27,616 nucleotides of DNA from JBEKYD01 sp049509915 (GTDB lineage: Bacteria > Acidobacteriota > Terriglobia > Bryobacterales > Bryobacteraceae), in NCBI GenBank assembly GCA_049509915.1, contig JBEKZL010000063.1:1-27616 (forward strand). Reading direction: 5' to 3'. Positions 14,211 through 21,910 of this stretch are shown in pieces. Position 1 is the first letter of the stretch. The number at the start of each line of letters is the position of its first letter. A program made the translations under genes and the position numbers. Below the pieces are notes generated by a model that had not been told where the DNA came from, ran no database searches, and saw nothing but the letters and a program-made list of their open reading frames with translations.

Positions 14211-17200
14211 CTACTTCTGCTTGCTGAGCTTACGGAAGTAATCCGCTACCGCGTCGGAATAGCCCTGCGGCACCGGTTCGCTTCCCGGGCTGCGCACCGC
14301 TCCTCCGCCGGATTGGTCCAACTTGCGCCGCAGCTCGATTTCCACCTGCTCCACCGACGCCATCGCCGCTTGGATCCGTTGCAGCAGCAGCAAGGGATCG
14401 CTGGCGTAAACTGTTGGATCGAATTGGCGCAAATCCCGGATTAAACCCTGGATATCGCGCGCGGTGTTCGGATCGTCTTTCAGTTGCTGCTGCAATTGCT
14501 GCAGGCTGGCCTCGGTTTGGCGCGCCGACGCGTCCACGTCCTCCGGCCGAACCGGGCCAGGGCCACCGTCGTAGCGGCCGCGGACACCGTTATCGATCCA
14601 ATTGGCGCCGCCAGCGCCGCCCCATGCGCCGCCGCGCGGACCGGCCGCCTGCCATTGCCCGCCGGGACTGCCTAGCGAACCCTGCTGCCCGCCGCTCTGC
14701 TGGCCAGCTTGCCCCGATTGCGAGGATTGGCCCGGTTGGCCAGACTGACTTTGTTGGCTGCCTTGCCCCGATTGTGAAGGCTGCCCCTGTTGCCCCTGCT
14801 GTCGGCCGCGCTGTCCGGCTGCGTTGGCCTGCAATTGTTCCATCTGGCGGTGCAGTTGTTCCACCCGGTTCAAGGCGTCTTCAACCGATTGGCCGTCATG
14901 GCCGGCCTTCCCTTGTTGCCCCTGTCCCACCGATTGCTGCAGCTTATTCAACTGGTCGTGCAAGTCGTTGAGTGCCGAGGTGATCTGCGCCTCGCTCATA
15001 GCGGCGTACTCGCCCATGCCATTGCGGATCCAGCCGGAATTTCGCTGCATGGAGCGCTCTACGTCCTGCTGCTGCACTCCCGCCAGCGCGTCCCGCATCT
15101 TGGTGGAAGCCGGCCGGTTACCGCTCATCAGGCTGCGCACGGAGCTTTGCATCTGCTGTTCCAGCCGTTTGAGATCCTCCAATTCGGCGTCTTTCTGGCC
15201 AGCCAGTTGTTCCGCCTGCTGGCGCGTCACGCCAGTGTTCTGCGGCCCAAAACTGCGTCGCATCTGGCCTTCGAATTCCTGCTGTTTGCGAGCCAACTCC
15301 CCGGCCTGTTGGGCCAGGTCGCTCACTTCGTTGCTGGATTGCTGGCTGCGCAGGCCATTCAACATCTGTTCGGCCTCCTGCAGCCGGTCGGCGGCCCGCT
15401 TGGCTCCGGCTTCGCCCTGCGGCGTTCCGGCGGTTCGCGAATCGGCCGATTGCCGCATGTCCTCGAGCGCCTGCTGCAGACGGTCGATGGTTTGGCGAAG
15501 TTGCTGGGCATCCGCGCCGCGCGTGCGTGAGTCATCCGGCGGCGCGGTCCGGCTATCGACGCGAGTACGGGCGCCGCTGTTGCCCTGCTGCTGGCCAGAC
15601 TGGCCCGTTTGCCCGGCCTGCATGCCCGGCTGTCCGGATTGCCCGGATTGTGCCGATTGACCCTGCTGCCCCTGTTGACCTTGTTGTCCCTGTTGACCCG
15701 ATTGCCCCCGCTGGCCTTGCTGTTGCTGCCCCTGCTGTCCGTTGCGGCTGAGCTGGCTGCCCTGATTTTGCGCCAGTTGCTGCATCTGCTGCTGTAATTG
15801 TTCGGCTTCGCGCCGCAGCATCTCCTGCTCCCAGCGCCGCTCGGAAGTCTGCTGCGGATTCTGGCGCTGCTGTTCGGCCAGTTCCTGCTGGCGCTTGGCC
15901 AATTGCTTGAGCTTTTCGAGCGCGTCGTCGATCTGTTTCTGCCGTTGATCGGCGGCTTGGGACGCGGAAGACCCTGTCTCGTACTGGTTCTTTTCGGTAT
16001 CGAGTTCCAGGTCGAACAAGCCTTCCATGTCGCGGGAGGCGCTATTCCCCCCGCCACCGCCCCCGCCGCCTTGTTGCCCAAAAGCCACCTGAATATCGCG
16101 GAAGGTGGCTTCGGCTCGCAGCAGATACTGCAGGGCCTGCTGTTCCGGAGCCAGCGCACCCTGCCATTTCCGGCCTTTCAAGTTCTCGGCCGCCGGTCCC
16201 ATAGCCTCCACGGCCTTGTCCATGTCGGTCACAAAACTCTTGAATGAATCGCCAGCTTCTTCGAGTTGGCGCGCCCTCATGCGGTCGCTCAACGACTTGG
16301 TCTGGTCTCGCAGCTTGGATTGCACCGAAGACAGGAAGGCGGCGTTCTCCGCGTCCGTTCCTTTCGCCCCATTCCCTTTGAGCTGGTTGAAGGTCGCGGT
16401 GACGATTTCCTTCTGCCGCTCGGAGATCTGGCTCTGCGGGTCGCCCTGATCGCCGCCCGCGCCTCCCCCGCCCATTTGCTGCGATTGGCTGTAGTTCTTC
16501 TCGAACGGCTGGGCCTCGATAAAGAACATGTCCGTGGAGGAAGACTGCCGCGCATCCTTGGCTGTGGCATACACGCTGACCACATCGCCCGGCACGACTT
16601 TGAAATCCTCCAGAGCCAGCGTGATGCTTCCGCTTGAGGTCTTGCCGTCTTTGCTATTCAGCAGGGGCAGGATCTTCTCCGCGCCGCCGTTCACCGAATA
16701 GTGCAGGTCCACGGCTTTGAGGCCAAAATCGTCTTTGGCGCTGACCGCGACGGTGACTTCCTCAATCGGGCTGGCCTTGAAATCGCGGCCCGGACGGGTG
16801 ATGGTTACTTCCGGCGGCTGGTCCTTCTGGGCTTCGATAAAATAATCCTCACCGAGGCGGATATCCTCGGCGCCCTCGAGCGCAGCCACATGATACATGC
16901 CGTCCCTATCAATCGCCACCGTCGCCATCGCCGTTCCATCGGGACCTGGCTTCAGCTCCAGTTTGGTGCCATCGTCGAGCAGGATGAGACCGCTCGCGAG
17001 CGGCCGATCCGTGCGCACCACCACATCCGCTTTGGTTCCCGAAACCGCTCGCAGATCGCCGCCGGGATCTTCCACCACGTCGCCGATGCCGATCCACGCC
17101 GGGAAATGATAGGTTACGCGAATGCTCTTCACCGCCGGCAGGTCCACCACCTTGAGTTTGTATGTCTCCGAGCGGACCCCACCCGCTTCCACGTAATAAT

Positions 17201-17966
17201 CGAGCGATTCCGGCACACCCGCGAGCAGGAACTGGTAGGCGGCGCCGCCCGGCTGCGGCGACATTTCGGTCTGCTCCCATGCCGATGCGCTGCCGTACTT
17301 GGCGAAAAGACGGACCTTGGGCGAGCTGAAGCCCGTCAGTGTCGCGGAAATCACCTGGTCGGCGCGTTTGCGGATGCTGCGGTTGCCAGGGTCCACCTGG
17401 ATCGCGTAGAACGGCTTCATAGAGCCCTTTGGCAGGCCGCCCCACAGCAGCGAAGTGCCATAGCCGAGGAAACCCGGCCCGGAGGTGGCCAGCCAGATCA
17501 ATACCAACGCGGACACCGCCGCGGCCGAGGAGAAGCTGAAAATCCAGGACGTGCGGGCTACCTCGCGGGGCTGCGCCTGTTCGGCCACGTGCAGCGTATC
17601 GGCGGCCAACAAGGGCAGAAACGGATCCTGGTCGTTGTGCTCCAGACGCTCGGTGAAGGTCAGCAGGCGTTCCTCGAATTGCGGGTAGCGCCGCTCCGCG
17701 GTTCGCGCGGCACGCCGCCGGTTGAGCTGGATCAGGGGCACGATCAGAGCCGCGGCGGCGGCCACGGCTAGCCCCAGGAACAGGAAGACGCGGGCGCCGG
17801 TGACGCTCGGCGCGGAAAAGGAAAAATGATTGGCGGCCAGTACCGCGACCACGGTCAGCACCAATGCCGCCGCGGCGCACGCCGCTACCCCTCGTGCCAC
17901 CGCCAGCAGCCGAAGCCGCCGTTCCAGTGCGCGCAAATAACCGGCCAAGCGATCCAAAGGTTTCAT
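14211..17966 (-). CDS. DUF4175-like large membrane protein (1251 aa)
   Basis: The N-terminus has two close transmembrane segments (about residues 24-46 and 58-80) and a third at about 142-166. Extracytoplasmic beta-rich domains follow (for example VKSIRVTYHFPAWIGIGD and PPEVTITRPGRDFKASPIEEV). The second half is long alpha-helical, very Gln-rich coiled coil (KQIDDALEKLKQLAKRQQEL) broken by Gly/Gln/Ser repeats at about 742-792 and 1045-1108. The architecture matches proteins annotated DUF4175 in MoxR-type clusters; function is unknown. ATG 17966 overlaps the upstream BatA-like stop by four bases (ATGA), with GGAGG four bases before it, so translation is coupled. It is probably the last gene of the operon, since a hairpin follows. 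Its assignment to DUF4175 is from memory of the pattern. Confidence 0.78.
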   Translation of the reverse strand: MKPLDRLAGYLRALERRLRLLAVARGVAACAAAALVLTVVAVLAANHFSFSAPSVTGARVFLFLGLAVAAAAALIVPLIQLNRRRAARTAERRYPQFEERLLTFTERLEHNDQDPFLPLLAADTLHVAEQAQPREVARTSWIFSFSSAAAVSALVLIWLATSGPGFLGYGTSLLWGGLPKGSMKPFYAIQVDPGNRSIRKRADQVISATLTGFSSPKVRLFAKYGSASAWEQTEMSPQPGGAAYQFLLAGVPESLDYYVEAGGVRSETYKLKVVDLPAVKSIRVTYHFPAWIGIGDVVEDPGGDLRAVSGTKADVVVRTDRPLASGLILLDDGTKLELKPGPDGTAMATVAIDRDGMYHVAALEGAEDIRLGEDYFIEAQKDQPPEVTITRPGRDFKASPIEEVTVAVSAKDDFGLKAVDLHYSVNGGAEKILPLLNSKDGKTSSGSITLALEDFKVVPGDVVSVYATAKDARQSSSTDMFFIEAQPFEKNYSQSQQMGGGGAGGDQGDPQSQISERQKEIVTATFNQLKGNGAKGTDAENAAFLSSVQSKLRDQTKSLSDRMRARQLEEAGDSFKSFVTDMDKAVEAMGPAAENLKGRKWQGALAPEQQALQYLLRAEATFRDIQVAFGQQGGGGGGGGNSASRDMEGLFDLELDTEKNQYETGSSASQAADQRQKQIDDALEKLKQLAKRQQELAEQQRQNPQQTSERRWEQEMLRREAEQLQQQMQQLAQNQGSQLSRNGQQGQQQQGQRGQSGQQGQQGQQGQQGQSAQSGQSGQPGMQAGQTGQSGQQQGNSGARTRVDSRTAPPDDSRTRGADAQQLRQTIDRLQQALEDMRQSADSRTAGTPQGEAGAKRAADRLQEAEQMLNGLRSQQSSNEVSDLAQQAGELARKQQEFEGQMRRSFGPQNTGVTRQQAEQLAGQKDAELEDLKRLEQQMQSSVRSLMSGNRPASTKMRDALAGVQQQDVERSMQRNSGWIRNGMGEYAAMSEAQITSALNDLHDQLNKLQQSVGQGQQGKAGHDGQSVEDALNRVEQLHRQMEQLQANAAGQRGRQQGQQGQPSQSGQGSQQSQSGQPGQSSQSGQAGQQSGGQQGSLGSPGGQWQAAGPRGGAWGGAGGANWIDNGVRGRYDGGPGPVRPEDVDASARQTEASLQQLQQQLKDDPNTARDIQGLIRDLRQFDPTVYASDPLLLLQRIQAAMASVEQVEIELRRKLDQSGGGAVRSPGSEPVPQGYSDAVADYFRKLSKQK
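15594..15736 (-). repeat. Low-complexity GQQ/GQS-coding tandem repeat
   Basis: Inside the DUF4175-like gene, degenerate 9-base units (Gly-Gln-Gln or Gly-Gln-Ser codons, seen on the plus strand as CTGCTGCCC and TTGACCCTG variants) are tandemly arranged. A second, looser block lies at about 14690-14810. Such runs can change length by slippage. Confidence 0.7.
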
Positions 17967-19969
17967 GCCGCCTCCTGATCCACCGACAGGTGCCGGTTGC
18001 CCAACAGGGTTTCCGCAATCGACACCGCCAACACCGCCAGCATCACGTACCACCACAGGGAAAGCGGCTTCTGCCCGGACGCCGCCGCGCTCCCGGCATC
18101 CACATTGCCGTTGGCTGTATTTTGCCACAAACCGAGGGTCTCCTGGGACGTGGGTCGCAGATCGCTCTCGCGGCGGTCGCCATTGACGGCTACCATTTCG
18201 TTGCGGCCGTTGGGCCGGCGAATGTCGTAGAAGCCCATCATCAGGAATTGGATATTCCGCGCTTTGACCGCCTCGGCGAGCGAAAGTGCCCGCTCGCCGG
18301 TGGGGTCGAGCACTTCCACCGCCGCGCCCTTCGCATCCGCCTCCCTCAATTCGGCGAACGACCCGACCGTCACGCTGGCCTGCCCGCTATCCATACGGCC
18401 CAGGTAATTGGCCGTCTGCCGGATGAAGGGAACGAACGACGCGTGCAGCGGAAAGTCGTTGTCCAGGTTGTCGAAGGTGGAAGCGAACACCAGCACGTGG
18501 CCGCTTCCCTGCTGCCGGTCGATGACCAGCGGCGTATCGTCGGTGAGCCGCGCCGCCACGCGCGCCCCGGCTGGGTCCACGCCGATGGCGCGGTAAAACT
18601 TCACGTCGTCCCAGCGATTGTCCTGCTGAATGGCGGGGTGAGAGGTATCGAGCGCCGCCGCCGTCTGAAAGCGGTCGCCTTCCCTCGGGGCGTAGCGCGT
18701 TCCGGTAATGGTCAATCCCGCCACCGGCACTTTGTCGCGAGCCGTATAGGTATGTCCCAGCACCACCAGCACCGCGCCGCCGCGATTCACGTATTCCTTC
18801 AGCGCGGTTTCGAATGCGGCCGGCAGAGAGCCCGCATCGGAGATGGCGACGAAGGCGTATTTGTCCGGCGACACATTGGCGGTCTGGTCTGGGGTGGCCG
18901 GGTCGACGGCGAAACCGTGCTGGCCATTGGCCTCGAGGGCAGCCTGAAAATACAGCAGCCCGCGAGTGTTTTCGGGCGCGTGGACGAACAGGATGTGGCG
19001 CGCGTCGGATCGCTCCACGGAAAAGTAAAAGACGTCGTCGGCCGCCAGCGGGTCGGCGGCATCGATGCGCACGTCGCCTTTGTTGTACCCGTAAGGCGCT
19101 TCGAGCGAAGCGAACTCCACCGCGGCGCGGCCGTTTTCGGGAACTTCGACCCGCTTCGATTCGATGACCCGCCCGTTCAGCTCCAGCGTCACCGTACGCA
19201 GGGCCTTGGGTGTGCCGTAGCCGATCACCGTGGCCAGAACGCGGCTCTTGCCGCCATCGTAGACGCGATGCGGCGCCACCACGTTTTCCACCGCGAAGTT
19301 GGCAGTCGAGCCGGAAAGCAGCGGGTGCGGCTCCAGGCGTACCCGCTCGCCCAAACGCAGATCATTGAAATTGGCCGGCATGCCGGTCTGCTGCATGTCG
19401 GAATAGAGATGCACGTCGAGCGGCACCGCAAGCGACTGCGCGATCGACTTCACCGCCCGCACCAGCTCGGCGAACGAGGTGCGCGTATCCGATGGGCGCA
19501 CGGCGTCGATGGCCGCGCTGAGGGCGCCCTTGTCGTCGGTGACTTCGCTCAACGCCTCCACGCGCGCGCCGAACGCGAGCACCTGCCCGCGCTGGCCCAG
19601 GCGCATGCCGCGCACCACCGATTTCGCCATCGACTTGGCTTCGGCCAGCCGGTTCGCCGCGCGCATGCTCAGCGAATTATCGATTGCCACCACGGCCACT
19701 TCGCCGGCGCGCGATTGCGGCACCAGCTTTCGATCGATATACGGATGCGCGAACGCCAGCACCAGCAGCGCCACCAAGGCGGTACGCAGCGAAAACAGGA
19801 CCAGGTATCGCAGCCGCCGGTGCTTGATGGAGCTCTGCGTCCGCCGCTCGAAGAACATCAGCGAGCTGAAGGGCAGCGGCGTGGAGCGGTGCTTGCGCAG
19901 CAGGTGCAGCCACACGGGCAAACCCACCGCCACCAATCCGCCCAGAAACCATGGCGTCAGAAAGCCCAT
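17963..19969 (-). CDS. BatA-like membrane protein with vWA domain (668 aa)
   Basis: The N-terminal BatA module is clear: MGFLTPWFLGGLVAVGLPVW, then HLLRKHRSTPLPFSSLMFFE, then a transmembrane segment at about 55-75. A von Willebrand A domain follows with the MIDAS start AIDNSLSM (Asp97, Ser99, Ser101). The middle is beta-rich and extracytoplasmic, with a segment (YAFVAISDAGSLP, GGAVLVVLGHTY) like a glutamine-amidotransferase-type fold. The C-terminus has a transmembrane helix (WWYVMLAVLAVSIAETLLG). Such proteins are partners of MoxR ATPases, MIDAS metal binding being used for protein-protein contact. Its ATG directly follows the DUF58 stop (TAAATG), and its own stop overlaps the next start (ATGA), so it is tightly coupled on both sides. 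Confidence 0.9.
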   Translation of the reverse strand: MGFLTPWFLGGLVAVGLPVWLHLLRKHRSTPLPFSSLMFFERRTQSSIKHRRLRYLVLFSLRTALVALLVLAFAHPYIDRKLVPQSRAGEVAVVAIDNSLSMRAANRLAEAKSMAKSVVRGMRLGQRGQVLAFGARVEALSEVTDDKGALSAAIDAVRPSDTRTSFAELVRAVKSIAQSLAVPLDVHLYSDMQQTGMPANFNDLRLGERVRLEPHPLLSGSTANFAVENVVAPHRVYDGGKSRVLATVIGYGTPKALRTVTLELNGRVIESKRVEVPENGRAAVEFASLEAPYGYNKGDVRIDAADPLAADDVFYFSVERSDARHILFVHAPENTRGLLYFQAALEANGQHGFAVDPATPDQTANVSPDKYAFVAISDAGSLPAAFETALKEYVNRGGAVLVVLGHTYTARDKVPVAGLTITGTRYAPREGDRFQTAAALDTSHPAIQQDNRWDDVKFYRAIGVDPAGARVAARLTDDTPLVIDRQQGSGHVLVFASTFDNLDNDFPLHASFVPFIRQTANYLGRMDSGQASVTVGSFAELREADAKGAAVEVLDPTGERALSLAEAVKARNIQFLMMGFYDIRRPNGRNEMVAVNGDRRESDLRPTSQETLGLWQNTANGNVDAGSAAASGQKPLSLWWYVMLAVLAVSIAETLLGNRHLSVDQEAA

Positions 19970-20863
19970 TTACAGCATCCTCCTGCGGATGGCGAGGTAT
20001 TCGCGCAAACCTTCATCGAGCGGACGGCCCGTGTCCATCAGGAAATAATCCAGGCCGGCCGAGCGCGCCTTGTCCCGCAGGTTCGAGATGTGCGCGTCCA
20101 CTCGCGTCCGGTATTCGTGGCGCGCGTACTCGGGCGAGACTTCCATTTGCTCGGCTTCATTTTCCATGTCCACCAGCAGCACCGGCTGGCGGAACTTGGG
20201 GGCGATTTCCTGCGGGTCCAAGGTATGAAACAGGATCACTTCGTTGCCCCGGTAGCGGAGCGGCTCGATGGTGCGGACGATGGCTTCGGGGTCGGCGTAG
20301 AAATCGGAAATCACCACCACGATGCCGCGGCGGTGGAGGAAATTCTGAAAATGAATAAAAGGCTTGGTGAAATCGGTGCGCGCGCTGGGCTGGACCTTTT
20401 CGATAGCGTGCAACAGGCGGAAGAGCTGGCCCTGGCGGGTGGATGGGGCGACGTAATCGGCCACGTCTTCATCGAACACGATCAGCCCCGCGGCATCGCG
20501 CTGCAGCGAACTGGCCATGTACACCAGCGAGGCCGCCACGTAGCGGGCATAATCGATTTTCGTAATGCTGCCGGAACCGTATCCCATCGATCCGGAAGTG
20601 TCGAGCAGCACCAGCAGGCGCGTGTTGGTTTCGCCGCGGTAACGCTTCAAATAACAACGGTCCGTGCGCGCGAACACGTTCCAATCCACGTGGCGCAAAT
20701 CGTCGCCCTGGGTGTAGGCGCGGTACTCGGCGAATTCCTGGGAAAAGCCGAAGTCCGGCGAACGGTGCAATCCGGCCACAAACCCGTCCACCACGGTCTT
20801 GGCGATAAGGTCCAACCCGGTAATGGAAGCGAGAGTGGCGGGGTCGAGAAATCGCTGCAGCAT
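19970..20863 (-). CDS. DUF58 / vWA-like protein (297 aa)
   Basis: The protein shows the DUF58 signature GDDLRHVDWNVFARTDRCYL preceded by EFAEYRAYTQ (about 43-52), followed by a vWA-type fold with an intact MIDAS motif LDTSGSMG (Asp88, Ser90, Ser92). It ends in a helical region (RDKARSAGLDYFLMDTGRPLDE). DUF58 proteins are the usual companions of MoxR ATPases and probably act as their soluble, membrane-near adaptors; molecular detail is poorly known. Length is normal. It begins ten bases after the MoxR stop, and its stop abuts the ATG of the BatA-like gene, so the three are surely co-expressed. No signal peptide is present. Confidence 0.93.
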   Translation of the reverse strand: MLQRFLDPATLASITGLDLIAKTVVDGFVAGLHRSPDFGFSQEFAEYRAYTQGDDLRHVDWNVFARTDRCYLKRYRGETNTRLLVLLDTSGSMGYGSGSITKIDYARYVAASLVYMASSLQRDAAGLIVFDEDVADYVAPSTRQGQLFRLLHAIEKVQPSARTDFTKPFIHFQNFLHRRGIVVVISDFYADPEAIVRTIEPLRYRGNEVILFHTLDPQEIAPKFRQPVLLVDMENEAEQMEVSPEYARHEYRTRVDAHISNLRDKARSAGLDYFLMDTGRPLDEGLREYLAIRRRML

Positions 20864-20873
20864 GGGGGCCCGG

Positions 20874-21908
20874 CTATTCCCGCGGAGTACCTTTCCAGTC
20901 CAGCAGGCGTTTCAGAATGTCGTCTTGCGTCACCCGGTCCGATTCGGCGTGGAAGTTGAGCAGAATGCGGTGCCGGAGAACGGGCGTATACAGGGCGCGC
21001 AGATCTTCGTAGGTCACGTGATAGCGCTGCTTCATGAGCGCCCTGGCTTTGGCGGCCAGCACCAGGAACTGAGCGGCGCGCACGCTGGCGCCGTAGTTGA
21101 CATATTTTTGGACGAAATCGGGCGCGGACGGATCTTTCTGGCGGGTGGCCCGCACCAGCTCCACCGCGTAGCGCGCCACGCTCTCGCCGATCGGCACCAT
21201 GCGCACCAGTTGCTGGAACGCCAGGATTTCTTCGGCGTTGGTGACGGGGTCGGCGTGGGGGATGGTGGTGACGGTAGTCAGGTCGACGACTTCGAGCTCC
21301 TCGTCGGCGCTGAGGTAATCGAGAACGGTATTGAACAGGAAGCGGTCGAGCTGCGCTTCGGGCAGCGGATAGGTGCCCTCCAGCTCGATGGGGTTCTGGG
21401 TGGCCAGCACGAAGAACGGCGCCGGCAGCAGGTAATTATGGCCGCGCACGGTGCAGGCGCGTTCCTGCATGGCTTCGAGCAGGGCGCTTTGCGTCTTGGG
21501 CGGGGTGCGGTTGATTTCGTCGGCCAGCAGAATGTTGCCGAAAATCGGCCCTTCCACAAACGTCCAGGTGCGCCGGCCGGTGGCCGGATCCTCTTCGATG
21601 ATGTCGGTGCCGGTGATGTCGCTGGGCATCAGGTCGGGAGTGAACTGAATGCGTTTGAATACCAGGCCGAGGGTTTGGGCCAGAGTGCGCACCAGCAGGG
21701 TTTTGGCGGTGCCGGGCAAGCCGGTAATCAGACAATGGCCGCCCACGAACAGGCCGATCATAACCTGTTCCAGCACGTCCTCCTGTCCCACGATCACGCG
21801 CCGCACCTGCGTCACGATGTCGGATTGCACCTGGCGGAAGCGCTCGATGCGCGTCTTCAATACTTCCGGGTCAAGCTGGGTCGCGGTAGTCGACATTTGA
21901 GTTTCCAT
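20874..21908 (-). CDS. MoxR-family AAA+ ATPase (344 aa)
   Basis: This is a cytoplasmic AAA+ ATPase of the MoxR branch, thought to remodel or activate client proteins with vWA partners. It has Walker A GLPGTAKT (63-70), FTPDLMPSDITGTDI (89-103), Walker B ILLADEIN (126-133), sensor-1 region LATQNPIELEGTYPLPEAQLDRF (168-190) with the MoxR-typical 'EGTYPLPEAQLDRF', and the C-terminal lid (PVLRHRILLNFHAE). All catalytic residues look intact. ATG 21908 lies two bases after the stop of the TPR-peptidase gene, and a second ATG at 21896 is a possible start. The name moxR is a family label here, not evidence for methanol oxidation. Confidence 0.96.
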   Translation of the reverse strand: METQMSTTATQLDPEVLKTRIERFRQVQSDIVTQVRRVIVGQEDVLEQVMIGLFVGGHCLITGLPGTAKTLLVRTLAQTLGLVFKRIQFTPDLMPSDITGTDIIEEDPATGRRTWTFVEGPIFGNILLADEINRTPPKTQSALLEAMQERACTVRGHNYLLPAPFFVLATQNPIELEGTYPLPEAQLDRFLFNTVLDYLSADEELEVVDLTTVTTIPHADPVTNAEEILAFQQLVRMVPIGESVARYAVELVRATRQKDPSAPDFVQKYVNYGASVRAAQFLVLAAKARALMKQRYHVTYEDLRALYTPVLRHRILLNFHAESDRVTQDDILKRLLDWKGTPRE

Positions 21909-21910
21909 TA

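Noticed and set aside
15594..15736. Regular short repeats that could suggest a CRISPR-like array
   Set aside because: The units are degenerate 9-mers coding for GQQ/GQS inside an open protein frame, with no spacers.
17864..20959. A 1031-codon open frame on the plus strand
   Set aside because: It lies wholly opposite the DUF4175, BatA and DUF58 genes, is very rich in His, Arg and Gln, and has no family features. It is the antisense shadow of GC-rich coding sequence.
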